DNA of 6,736 nucleotides from Planctomycetaceae bacterium (GTDB taxonomy: Bacteria; Planctomycetota; Planctomycetia; Pirellulales; Pirellulaceae). The stretch is taken from NCBI GenBank assembly GCA_024642765.1, contig JAHEAM010000211.1, positions 1 to 6,736 on the forward strand, read 5' to 3'. A model generated the notes under the pieces. That model saw only the letters and a list, made by a program, of their open reading frames with translations, was not told the origin of the DNA and searched no databases. A program made the translations under genes and the position numbers. This document shows positions 1 to 5,862 of the stretch, piece by piece. Position 1 is the first letter of the stretch; the number at the start of each line of letters is the position of its first letter.

Positions 1-449
1 AATCCGACAATGCCCAGTGTTTTGCCGCGCAATTCGATTCCAGAAAAGTTCTTGCGATCCCATTTTCCAGACTTGAGGCTTGCGTGCGCTGGTGCTGTGT
101 TTCTTGCGAGGCCGAGCATTAGTGCCATCGTATGTTCCGCTGTGCTCACCGTATTACCCGATGGAGTATTCATGACAATGATGCCAAGTCTAGTGGCAGC
201 GGCCTTGTCGATGTTGTCGGTTCCAACACCAGCGCGAACGATGGCCTTCAAACGTCGGTTGCCTGCCAGCGCGTCGGCAGTGATCTTAACGCCGCTTCGG
301 CAAATCGCTCCGTCAAATTCCGATAGTTTTGATCGTAATTCATCGCCCTTCAGGCCGATATGAATTTCGTATTCGATGCTTTCTGCAGCGTTGAGCAGCT
401 CCAAGCCATCTGCCGATAAGTCATCGAGAACGATTACTTTCCAATTCAT
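1..449 (-). CDS. serA: D-3-phosphoglycerate dehydrogenase, N-terminal part (cut by window edge)
   Basis: SerA oxidises 3-phosphoglycerate to 3-phosphohydroxypyruvate with NAD+, the first committed step of serine synthesis, in the cytoplasm. The 149 visible codons start with MNWKVIVLDDLSADGLELL and carry the 2-hydroxyacid dehydrogenase signature: VRAGVGTDNID at residues 71-81 (substrate-contacting Arg/Gly/Asn) and NTPSGNTVSTAEHTMALML at 94-112. The fragment ends at GKTLGIVG (142-149), the start of the Rossmann GxGxxG nucleotide-binding loop, so the NAD domain remainder and any C-terminal regulatory domains lie outside the window. The ATG at 447-449 is preceded by AGGA with a 6-nt spacer; an ATG 20 nt upstream is out of frame. 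It follows serC by 31 bp in the same direction, so the two are almost certainly one operon. Other D-2-hydroxyacid dehydrogenases share this fold, but the motif wording and the serC neighbour favour SerA. Confidence 0.93.
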   Translation of the reverse strand, partial: MNWKVIVLDDLSADGLELLNAAESIEYEIHIGLKGDELRSKLSEFDGAICRSGVKITADALAGNRRLKAIVRAGVGTDNIDKAAATRLGIIVMNTPSGNTVSTAEHTMALMLGLARNTAPAHASLKSGKWDRKNFSGIELRGKTLGIVG

Positions 450-480
450 TGCGATTCCTAAATTCCTTCATGGTTGAATA

Positions 481-1587
481 CTAACCGTTACGCGTTGCGA
501 ATTCTTCAATAAACTGACAAAGTGACTTAACACCTTCCTCGGGCATGGCGTTGTAGATCGATGCGCGAATGCCACCGACTGATCGGTGCCCCTTCAAATC
601 GCTGAGCTGGTGTGAGTGGGCGGCCTGACAAAAGGTTTCATCCAGGACACTTGTTGGCGTCTTAAAGCAAATGTTCATTCTTGATCGTGCGGATTCAATG
701 GGGTGGACACTATAAAATTGTTTGTGCCTATCGAGTGCCGAATAAACCAATTGAGCCCTTTTCTCGTTGCGTTGTTGCATGTCGTTGATACTACCGATCG
801 TTTCTTCGACCCAACGACAAACGAGTCCGGTGACATAGATGGCGAATGTCGGCGGAGTGTTGTACATACCATCGGCCTTCAAATGCGCGGCATAGCTCAG
901 ATAACCCGGCGCATTATTTTGAGTTTTTTCAATCATATCGCGTCGGGCAATGACAACTGCTAGGCCAGCAATCCCAGCGTTCTTTTGAGCGCACGCGTAG
1001 ACTAAACTGACTCGACTGAAATCGATTGGCCGTGAAAGGAAATCCGACGATGCGTCAACGACTAATGGAACCTTGCCAGTATCGGGAAGTGAATCAAACT
1101 GAACGCCATGAATGGTTTCGTTTGAGGTCAAATGAACGTAAGCCGCGTGGGAGTTAAGCTGTAACTCAGAGGTGGAAGGCAACGTCCGAAAGTTGTTGTC
1201 TTCGTCCGTGAACGCAATATGGATGTCGCCGAATTTTTTGGCGTCTTTGAGGCTATAATTGCCCCATGCTCCAGTGACGATAAAATCCGCGATAGGATTT
1301 TCTGGTGTGAGAAAATTCATCGGGATCATAATGTTTTGTAGGCGCCCGCCACCTTGCAGAAACAAAATTTCGAATTCGTCGGGGACGTCTAGTAAGCGAC
1401 GAAGGCGTTGGATGGCATCATCAAAGATATCAACGAATACCTTGCTGCGATGACTCATCTCCACAACGCTTTCGCCCGACGAACCGTAGTTTAGGATCTC
1501 CTTTTGTATTTGCAAAAGTACTGGCAGAGGCAGCATGGCTGGACCAGCCGAAAAATTCCAAACTCGGTTTTGGATGGTTGTGTTCAT
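481..1587 (-). CDS. serC: Phosphoserine aminotransferase
   Basis: This 368-residue PLP enzyme transfers the amino group of glutamate to 3-phosphohydroxypyruvate, giving O-phosphoserine; the same family member usually also acts in pyridoxal phosphate synthesis. Family hallmarks are all present: NFSAGPAMLP at 11-20, MSHRSK at 44-49, the PLP phosphate-binding GGGR at 79-82, VVDASSDFLSRPID at 176-189 (PLP-ring Asp178), the Schiff-base lysine K202 in AQKNAGIAGL, NTPPTFAIY at 243-251 and HRSVGGIRASIYNA at 334-347. Length and ends match the family (about 360 residues), so the gene looks intact. The ATG at 1587 places NFSAGP about ten residues in, as expected, although the ribosome-binding site upstream is weak (AGAA only). 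The 31-bp gap to serA marks a serine-biosynthesis operon. A plausible promoter lies 29-59 bp upstream. Confidence 0.97.
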   Translation of the reverse strand: MNTTIQNRVWNFSAGPAMLPLPVLLQIQKEILNYGSSGESVVEMSHRSKVFVDIFDDAIQRLRRLLDVPDEFEILFLQGGGRLQNIMIPMNFLTPENPIADFIVTGAWGNYSLKDAKKFGDIHIAFTDEDNNFRTLPSTSELQLNSHAAYVHLTSNETIHGVQFDSLPDTGKVPLVVDASSDFLSRPIDFSRVSLVYACAQKNAGIAGLAVVIARRDMIEKTQNNAPGYLSYAAHLKADGMYNTPPTFAIYVTGLVCRWVEETIGSINDMQQRNEKRAQLVYSALDRHKQFYSVHPIESARSRMNICFKTPTSVLDETFCQAAHSHQLSDLKGHRSVGGIRASIYNAMPEEGVKSLCQFIEEFATRNG

Positions 1588-1615
1588 CGGATTCTATTTG
1601 CGAAAATTGTAAAGA

Positions 1616-1646
1616 AATCTAGTCGCAGATTAGCGGGCTTAGTCAA
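1616..1646 (-). promoter_or_regulatory. Possible sigma-70-type promoter for serC-serA
   Basis: Read on the minus strand, TTGACT (1641-1646) and TAGATT (1616-1621) are separated by 19 bp and would give a leader of about 20 nt before the serC ATG at 1587. The spacer is longer than ideal. An overlapping TTCACA / TAATCT pair with a 17-bp spacer lies just upstream. I see no other features in the gap 1588-1850 apart from a short palindrome near 1798-1807, so some promoter must be here, but which elements are used is uncertain. Confidence 0.3.
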
Positions 1647-1850
1647 GTTTGTGAATCGGGCTGAATTTCGAAATTATGGGGCACTGCAATACAAAAGTGC
1701 AAAAGTGTGCGCTGAAAGGCCGTTGAGGATGTGAAAGCCCAATCTGGTTTTCAAAACAAATTTTTCCAGAATGAGCAAGCACTTCGAGATTTGCTGTACC
1801 GTACGGTCGGCGGCGTTCTGCTGAAATGGCAACTAAGGCCCGACAGATGT

Positions 1851-2576
1851 TTAGAAGCGTGGCGTTTGCAGTTGATTCAAAGGTTGGTTAGCGCCAGCCA
1901 TGCGAACCTGTGTTTGCAGTCGAGCAATTTGGTCAGCAAGGTCTCCCTGTCGCGAATCCTGTTGGTAACTGCGTGTGTAGTTTTCTAGCGCGAGAGCATA
2001 TTGGCCTTGTTGCTCGCGAACGTAACCCATGGCTTTCAAGACGCGTGGATTATTACTGTCGATTCGAAGTGCATCAGCCAAATAGTCGCCCGCGCGATTT
2101 ATGTCGCCGTGTTCTTGATGCAACCTTGCGATTTCAACCAATGGGTCGGACATGTTGGGATTGCGACGTTGCCAAGTGTTCAGAAGATCAAAGGCTTGAC
2201 GTTGGCGACCCGTTTCAACCAGCAACGCAGCCAATCCTCGATGTGGAGCAACTTGTCGCTCATTCAATGCGATACTTTGCCGATATAGTTGTTCAGCTTG
2301 TTGGATCCACTGTTGGTTATTCGATTGTTTGCCGAGCGCGTAGTAAGAGGCCCCGAGATTATAGTACGCTTCTGCGTCTTGTGGATTTTGAACGAGGGCT
2401 TGTTGAAATTCATTGATTGCCTGTGAGATTTGGCCCGATTGATAGGACGCAACGCCTTGGACGTTATGGTTTCGTGCAGCCAACTGGCAACCGCCTGTGA
2501 TGGTCAGCATTAGTCCGATGGCAGCCATACCTTGAAAGTAGGGATGCCTAAAATCTGTTAGAAGTTTGCGATCCAT
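1851..2576 (-). CDS. TPR-repeat lipoprotein (predicted)
   Basis: The 241-residue product has a signal-peptide-like start: a basic N-terminus (MDRK..), the hydrophobic stretch MAAIGLMLTI at 17-26, and a lipobox-like ITGGC ending at Cys30, so it is predicted to be lipid-anchored. After it come about five tetratricopeptide repeats, at roughly 37-68, 69-107 (with a short polar insertion), 109-142, 144-176 and 178-210, with typical G..Y/A..P spacing (for example AYYNLGASYYALG), and a Gln-rich tail. TPR arrays bind peptides or scaffold complexes; no specific partner can be read from the sequence. Start choice is open. An in-frame GTG at 2622-2624 has a good upstream GAAGG, but would put 16 extra residues before the signal peptide; the ATG at 2574-2576 lacks a clear ribosome-binding site but gives a normal-length leader. 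I prefer the ATG on protein grounds. The lipobox has Thr rather than Leu at -3, so lipidation is likely but not certain. Confidence 0.82.
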   Translation of the reverse strand: MDRKLLTDFRHPYFQGMAAIGLMLTITGGCQLAARNHNVQGVASYQSGQISQAINEFQQALVQNPQDAEAYYNLGASYYALGKQSNNQQWIQQAEQLYRQSIALNERQVAPHRGLAALLVETGRQRQAFDLLNTWQRRNPNMSDPLVEIARLHQEHGDINRAGDYLADALRIDSNNPRVLKAMGYVREQQGQYALALENYTRSYQQDSRQGDLADQIARLQTQVRMAGANQPLNQLQTPRF

Positions 2577-2630
2577 CGCTGGTCCATCACTGTAGGTGTG
2601 AATCGACTCGAATCGGAACGGCACAAACCG

Positions 2631-2789
2631 TTACCTTCGATTTCTATCCAATTGACGATGGAGAAAGTAAAGGAACACTGTAAGTCCGGCAAGAGCAATC
2701 CAAACCTTGAACCAAAGCTCTAAAATTTCATGGTTTTTATTCGGCCAAGAAGGAGCAAGCCAGTGATAACTGACCTGTGTTGCTAGCAC
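2631..2789 (-). CDS. Possible small single-span membrane protein, start uncertain
   Basis: On the minus strand an open frame ends at a TAA (2631-2633). The only start codon in the open frame is the GTG at 2787-2789, giving 52 residues. The product has a polar N-terminal half (HWLAPSWPNKNHEILEL), a clear transmembrane stretch (WFKVWIALAGLTVFLYFL, about 26-43) and a basic tail (HRQLDRNRR), which fits a positive-inside bitopic small protein. Its stop is 6 bp before the alternative GTG start of the TPR gene, and the GAAGG that would serve that GTG lies at its 3' end, which is an operon-like arrangement. Against it, the GTG has no ribosome-binding site. An ATG at 2816-2818 (MAQQTAQP..) is in another frame and would need a one-base shift to join. 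I do not recognise a family. It may be a real small gene, a frameshifted one, or a remnant. Confidence 0.33.
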   Translation of the reverse strand: MLATQVSYHWLAPSWPNKNHEILELWFKVWIALAGLTVFLYFLHRQLDRNRR

Positions 2790-2860
2790 AAAGTTGGTTG
2801 CGCTGTTTGCTGGGCCATTGGGTGTTGACTTACGTGTTTAGGGGGCAGCAGGAGAAGCTT

Positions 2861-2995
2861 CCACAAGCATCCTGCTTGTGGCAACGTCCCATCGTGGGGA
2901 AACAGTCCAATTTTTTGGGCAACCATCCTGTGTGTCTGCCCGAGTGTCCAGCTGCGATGGAGAAATTAGAGCAAGGATCGCAATGCCATCCTTGC
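2861..2995. repeat. Cluster of three intergenic hairpins sharing CATCCT
   Basis: Three inverted repeats follow one another. The first is a perfect 9-bp stem with a 3-nt loop (CCACAAGCA 2861-2869 / TGCTTGTGG 2873-2881). The second is a 5-bp stem GGGCA 2917-2921 / TGCCC 2937-2941. The third is an 8-bp stem GCAAGGAT 2971-2978 / ATCCTTGC 2988-2995 with a 9-nt loop. Each contains CATCCT (2868, 2924 and 2987), spaced 56 and 63 bp apart. None is followed by a T-run on either strand, so they are not standard terminators. They resemble the dispersed palindromic intergenic repeats I associate with planctomycete genomes (REP-like); that family link is inference. Open frames read through this block on both strands, but they look like by-products of the repeat. 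Confidence 0.6.
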
Positions 2996-3027
2996 CCCAA
3001 TGTTCGTAATGTTTGAGGCGATAGCCA

Positions 3028-3048
3028 TCAGTCAAGAAATTCAGTCAA
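3028..3048. repeat. 8-bp direct repeat TCAGTCAA x2
   Basis: TCAGTCAA occurs at 3028-3035 and again at 3041-3048, a 13-bp period (just over one helical turn). It sits beside the 11-bp inverted repeat starting at 3050. Such spacing is compatible with a protein-binding site, but no regulator can be named and chance is possible. Confidence 0.35.
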
Positions 3049-3049
3049 A

Positions 3050-3098
3050 GCGTACGCGATGTGCTGTTGGCTAGTAAATTTATGGCAATCGCGTACGC
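3050..3098. repeat. Perfect 11-bp inverted repeat, arms containing GCGTACGC
   Basis: GCGTACGCGAT at 3050-3060 is exactly repeated in reverse complement at 3088-3098, with 27 bp between. Each arm contains the 8-bp palindrome GCGTACGC, so the element can also be read as two identical palindromic sites. It lies about 26 bp beyond the stop of the 124-residue gene. There is no T-run, so it is a poor Rho-independent terminator; a transcript 3' structure or a paired operator are both possible. A small hairpin GCCA/TGGC (3097-3108) overlaps its right end. Confidence 0.6.
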
Positions 3099-3123
3099 CA
3101 ATTTTGGCTTAACATCAAAATGT

Positions 3124-3498
3124 TTAGACGTTAGTCGCTTCATCCAGAAAGAGGTTTTCGGTTGCAATTGGCAAGGCGGTTTGTGTTTGCGAATCGAATA
3201 CGTTTTCGACTTTTTTGTAGCCAAGTTTCATTAGGACTTCCAAGATTTCTGAGCAAGTCGGGAACATACGCCCACTGGCTTGTTTGTAGTCATCCATGGC
3301 TCGCATGAATTCGATTTCGTTTTCGTTGTATTCACGTTCGCACGTGGTCGGGTCAATATGACGACGACGATTGTTTTTTCGGCGTTCCTCGGCTACCGGT
3401 ACCGATTTGACACGTTGGTCAGAACAGGAGCGAAAACCCGTTTCGTCTAGTTTGCTAATGGATGGTTCGGATTGTTTAGATTTTTGCTGTTTTGCCAT
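3124..3498 (-). CDS. Small conserved-looking protein of unknown function
   Basis: The 124-residue product has no signal peptide or membrane segment, so it is probably cytoplasmic. The first 35 residues are polar and low in complexity (MAKQQKSKQSEPSISK..). A strongly basic patch EERRKNNRRRHID lies at 37-49, followed by a compact, likely helical block from about 58 to 98. That block includes YNENEIEFMRAMDDYKQASG (57-76), then PTCSEILEVL (80-89) and LGYKKV (92-97). The tail is acidic/polar. I associate the block with short conserved planctomycete proteins, but know no function. The SEILEVL..LGY pattern could be a small helical or winged-helix-like module, and the Arg patch could bind nucleic acid; both are guesses. 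The ATG at 3498 has only a weak purine stretch upstream. It stands alone, about 200 bp from the anti-sigma gene. Confidence 0.75.
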   Translation of the reverse strand: MAKQQKSKQSEPSISKLDETGFRSCSDQRVKSVPVAEERRKNNRRRHIDPTTCEREYNENEIEFMRAMDDYKQASGRMFPTCSEILEVLMKLGYKKVENVFDSQTQTALPIATENLFLDEATNV

Positions 3499-3644
3499 TT
3501 TGATTTCAGGTCTCTCAGTACTGTGACTCGAATTTTGGCGAGATGCCGGTTTTGGCGACCTGGAAAGATAGACCGGTCAGGGAAAGATGACGAATTATTC
3601 TTGGAGATTCGTTCAGAAGCGAGGGGATTGCTTCAAATGAGATG

Positions 3645-3666
3645 GGTCGTAACGGTTACAACGACC
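3645..3666. other. Nested inverted repeat downstream of the anti-sigma gene
   Basis: GGTCGT (3645-3650) pairs with ACGACC (3661-3666), and inside it GTAAC (3649-3653) faces GTTAC (3655-3659). It begins 33 bp after the anti-sigma stop in the direction of transcription, so it could be a 3' structure of that transcript. It has no U-run, and it also lies about 150 bp upstream of the 124-residue gene where an operator could sit. Nothing else is evident in the gap 3499-3698. Confidence 0.35.
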
Positions 3667-3698
3667 TAAGTTATGAAAGGCGCGTCGATGTAAATATC

Positions 3699-4490
3699 TC
3701 AAGCGAGGCAAATAGCTAATGGGGATGCGAAATTTCCGACCTTGGGTGTTTTGCCGTTTTCTTTTTTGGGCGAAGCAGGTTCAGCTGGGGGCGCAGGTTT
3801 ATCGTCGACGATTGTGTGTTGGAAGTACTCGATTGTCGCTTCCACGGATGCCTGCAATGGCCGAATACCAGGTAATTCCGAAGTCAACTCATAACACGTC
3901 ACCAAAGATGCGCTGCTCGTTTTGGAATAATTGCTCTTCCGCCAAAAATCTGAAGGCGATGGAATGCTCCAACTACTGACCACGGGCACCGGACTCGACG
4001 ATGGACTAGTAACTGTTTGGCTGCGGATTGAGCTAAGTTCGGGGCCCCTCATATTTACATGAATGGAATCGCGTCCCTCGAGCATTGCGATAACGAGAAT
4101 CGATGCAGCGAGTGTTCCGAGCAGTGACTGCCAATTCATTAGCGATGGTCGAAGAACTCGATTTTGTCGTTCAGAGGCGGTGTTGGCAAGATTGCTGACG
4201 GCCGGAAGATTTTCTTTCGTCGCTCCTGTTGACACGCAAGGGTTCAACATTTGCGGAGCAAATTCTGGAATTGACTTGTTTGAATTTGGCACACTTGAAC
4301 TTGAATATTGCGTCGGATATGCCGTTTCCAACAACGCTGACAACTGGAGGAATTCTTGGAGTCGTCGCTCGCAATCAGGGCAGATTCGAACGTGCTCCAC
4401 AATCTGAGGATCGTTACTAGGGCATTTACGCGCATCGAGTGAATCTTGGATTTGGTTTTCAACTGTTTGACAAATTTTTATGTCGAACAT
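3699..4490 (-). CDS. Putative zinc-motif, membrane-anchored anti-sigma factor
   Basis: The 263-residue product has an anti-sigma zinc-finger signature, H33-x3-C37-x2-C40 (HVRICPDC), in a short N-terminal helical domain (about 1-58) that normally holds the cognate ECF sigma factor inactive. A Ser/Pro/Asn-rich linker follows. One transmembrane segment lies around 121-137 (SLLGTLAASILVIAML), then a Ser/Pro-rich region and a tail with a PAPPAEPASPKKE stretch, predicted to be outside the cytoplasmic membrane. Signal would be received there and relayed to the N-terminal domain. The ATG at 4488-4490 is chosen because GAGGA (4498-4502) stands exactly 7 nt upstream; a TTG one codon earlier is less likely. 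It starts inside the sigma gene and overlaps it by 32 bp, a strong sign of paired function and translational coupling. The zinc role and the partner are inferred from motif and context; no proteolysis site or sensor domain is recognisable. Confidence 0.83.
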   Translation of the reverse strand: MFDIKICQTVENQIQDSLDARKCPSNDPQIVEHVRICPDCERRLQEFLQLSALLETAYPTQYSSSSVPNSNKSIPEFAPQMLNPCVSTGATKENLPAVSNLANTASERQNRVLRPSLMNWQSLLGTLAASILVIAMLEGRDSIHVNMRGPELSSIRSQTVTSPSSSPVPVVSSWSIPSPSDFWRKSNYSKTSSASLVTCYELTSELPGIRPLQASVEATIEYFQHTIVDDKPAPPAEPASPKKENGKTPKVGNFASPLAICLA

Positions 4491-5025
4491 CAATTGTTCC
4501 TCTATTGGCGAGTCTCTCGATAAGTTCTTTTCGGGCGCGATGCACCCATGTCTTTACTGTACCCAGTGGGATGTTTAATTGTTCTGAAATCTCAATGTAC
4601 GAAAAACGATTTTTGTAAAACAAGAGGAAGGCTTGTTTGCAATCGCCTTTGACCAGATCCAAGACGGCCTCTATTTCTTCGGCCAGATGTCCGGCTTCGA
4701 ATTCGAGATGGCACTTGTCTTCAATTGGATAATCAAGTGAAGTCGAATGGGGACGACGCGAGCGTTTCGCAAGTCGAGTGCGGCAGCGGTTGCCAGCGAT
4801 AGTCATCAACCAAGGCTCAAAACTACGCGTAGAATCCCATTGGTGCAGATTGTTACACACGCGAACAAACGTTTCTTGCGTCGCGTCCTCGGCTTCTTGG
4901 TGATGCCTGAGCATACGAAGGCATAATCCATAAACCATGCCTCGATACCGACCAACAAGCTCAAAGAACGCTGTTTGCTTCCCAGCCAAGCATCCGTTTA
5001 CGATTGTATTTAGTTCAGTTGCCAC
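4459..5025 (-). CDS. ECF-type RNA polymerase sigma factor
   Basis: This 188-residue protein has the two-domain layout of extracytoplasmic-function sigma factors, which direct RNA polymerase to stress- or signal-specific promoters. Region 2 spans about 18-88, with the polymerase-binding segment around EAEDATQETFVRVCNNLHQW (44-63), then FEPWLMTIAGNRCRTRLAKR (69-88), the usual R.WL..IA.N...d..R pattern. After a linker comes region 4 at about 117-172, with the helix-turn-helix YIEISEQLNIPLGTVKTWVH (143-162) and RARKEL that read the -35 element. Length is normal, so it seems intact. The start is a GTG (5023-5025) preceded by AGGG with a 7-nt spacer; no nearby ATG fits. It overlaps the downstream anti-sigma gene by 32 bp. 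Sigma factors of this class often control their own operon, and a short inverted repeat lies 34-54 bp upstream, but I see no convincing ECF -35/-10 pair. The subgroup and target genes cannot be told from sequence alone. Confidence 0.95.
   Translation of the reverse strand: MATELNTIVNGCLAGKQTAFFELVGRYRGMVYGLCLRMLRHHQEAEDATQETFVRVCNNLHQWDSTRSFEPWLMTIAGNRCRTRLAKRSRRPHSTSLDYPIEDKCHLEFEAGHLAEEIEAVLDLVKGDCKQAFLLFYKNRFSYIEISEQLNIPLGTVKTWVHRARKELIERLANRGTIDVRHKNLSNS
4498..4502 (-). promoter_or_regulatory. Ribosome-binding site of the anti-sigma gene
   Basis: GAGGA on the minus strand, 7 nt before the ATG at 4490 and inside the sigma coding sequence. It decides the start over the adjacent TTG and supports independent or coupled re-initiation. 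Confidence 0.75.
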
Positions 5026-5058
5026 GTACGCACCCTGTTTTCAGCTCGGTCCCGCAGA

Positions 5059-5079
5059 CGCTACCTCATGTACGTAGCG
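5059..5079. other. Short inverted repeat upstream of the sigma gene
   Basis: CGCTAC (5059-5064) and GTAGCG (5074-5079) form a 6-bp stem with a 9-nt loop containing TACGTA. It lies 34-54 bp before the GTG start, where a 5'-leader hairpin or operator could act. A weak sigma-70-like pair, TTGACG (5198-5203) and TACACG (5175-5180) with a 17-bp spacer, stands further upstream. Both are low-certainty calls. Confidence 0.3.
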
Positions 5080-5217
5080 CAAGGTTTCCATGTTTTCAAA
5101 AAAAAACGGACTTTCCGATAAAGTCGTGAAAAAAATGGGTAAGCACCTAGAAATTTCCGACTTTGGGTTCTGTTCGTGTAAAACTGGTGGGTCTTGGCGT
5201 CAAACTGGACAAACAAC

Positions 5218-5246
5218 AAAAAAACCGCGAATGTAGACTCGCGGTT
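5218..5246 (-). terminator. Rho-independent terminator of the FHA gene
   Basis: A perfect 8-bp stem, AACCGCGA (5223-5230) with TCGCGGTT (5239-5246), has an 8-nt loop. Read on the minus strand it is followed directly by TTTTT (5222-5218) and a further T-rich stretch (GTTGTTTG). It begins about 30 bp after the FHA-gene stop, in the right direction, and separates that gene from the sigma/anti-sigma operon. Confidence 0.85.
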
Positions 5247-5275
5247 CAGAACGATTTTCAATTTTCAAAATCTGA

Positions 5276-5857
5276 CTAACGGCGATTGAAGAACTTTCGC
5301 AGTACGTCGTCAGCCGCACCTTTTGATGATTCATGTGAAAAACGGGGCAACGGCGGCAATTTTCCTGTGGAACTACTTGAGCCTGGATCCGAGTCTTCGT
5401 TTTTATAGACTCCCGAATCCGATTTCGATTTTTTCTCTAGTTCCTTTTGCAGGGCTTTTTTCTCTGCTTCTTGAATGATCGCTTTTGTATCTTCCAAGCT
5501 CAACTGAGTCGTATCCGAAAGACTTTTCTCGGCGTCGAGATCATCAGATAGCCAATCGGAAATGCTTTCTTCTAGGTTGCCTGAAGGTTTTCGTATTCCT
5601 TCGGCCGTTCGATTAACGACGCTGGCAACATCCTCGACTTTGGGCCGTTTGGCACTTGGTTGCGTTACATCGATCAAGACTTCGAATTGAAGTCTAGCAA
5701 CTCTTAGAATATCGCCGACTTTCGCGATGTATTCGCCCTGAATCGGTTCGCCGTTAATAAACGTTCCATTGCGACTATGCAAATCGGTGATGACGACGTC
5801 AGTTTCGATTTCGCGTCCGTCATTCTTTCCCCCGATGACCTTCAATTTAACTTGCAT
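5276..5857 (-). CDS. FHA-domain protein with internally deleted FHA domain
   Basis: The 193-residue product begins MQVKLKVIGGKNDGREIE, the first strands of a forkhead-associated domain (a phosphothreonine-binding fold). It then jumps at about residues 18-19 into TDVVITDLHSRNGTFING (19-36), the later strands, and closes with VGDILRVARLQFEVLID (47-63). The central part, which in family members carries the glycine-arginine loop and the SRxH loop that grip phosphothreonine, is absent: the domain is about 62 residues instead of roughly 90-100. The rest is a polar, Ser- and Lys-rich tail, with a probable helix or coiled coil at 120-145 (EDTKAIIQEAEKKALQKELE) and a C-terminal DDVLRKFFNRR. The ATG at 5855-5857 is chosen over an upstream in-frame ATG (5896) because GAGGAGGG sits 5 nt before it. 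There is no stop or frameshift at the junction. Phosphopeptide binding is probably lost or altered, unless the deletion is an assembly error. Confidence 0.85.
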   Translation of the reverse strand: MQVKLKVIGGKNDGREIETDVVITDLHSRNGTFINGEPIQGEYIAKVGDILRVARLQFEVLIDVTQPSAKRPKVEDVASVVNRTAEGIRKPSGNLEESISDWLSDDLDAEKSLSDTTQLSLEDTKAIIQEAEKKALQKELEKKSKSDSGVYKNEDSDPGSSSSTGKLPPLPRFSHESSKGAADDVLRKFFNRR

Positions 5858-5862
5858 CCAAT

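Noticed and set aside
10..363. 117-residue plus-strand frame opposite serA
   Set aside because: Antisense shadow of the clearly recognisable SerA reading frame, with no family features of its own.
1537..1549. Perfect palindrome GGCTGGaCCAGCC
   Set aside because: It lies in serC codons for the conserved SAGPAM motif and is explained by coding constraint.
1910..2416. 168-residue plus-strand frame opposite the TPR gene
   Set aside because: Shadow of the TPR coding sequence; the minus-strand product has clear repeats and a signal peptide, this one has neither.
2777..3016. 79-residue plus-strand frame across the same region
   Set aside because: It has a Cys/Pro/Gln-rich composition typical of reading through the hairpins; it is opposite to every real gene here and has no start signals.
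2838..3035. 65-residue minus-strand frame (MTDGYRLKHYEHWG...) through the hairpin cluster
   Set aside because: It consists mostly of translated palindromic repeat, has no domain and no ribosome-binding site, and an equally open frame runs on the other strand.
5098..5117. A9 run next to CGGA-CTT-TCCG as a second terminator on the minus strand
   Set aside because: The stem is only 4 bp with a 3-nt loop, too weak; the better terminator lies at 5218-5246.
5061..5261. 66-residue minus-strand frame between the FHA and sigma genes
   Set aside because: It would start at a TTG and run straight through the FHA-gene terminator hairpin and T-run; no recognisable protein features.
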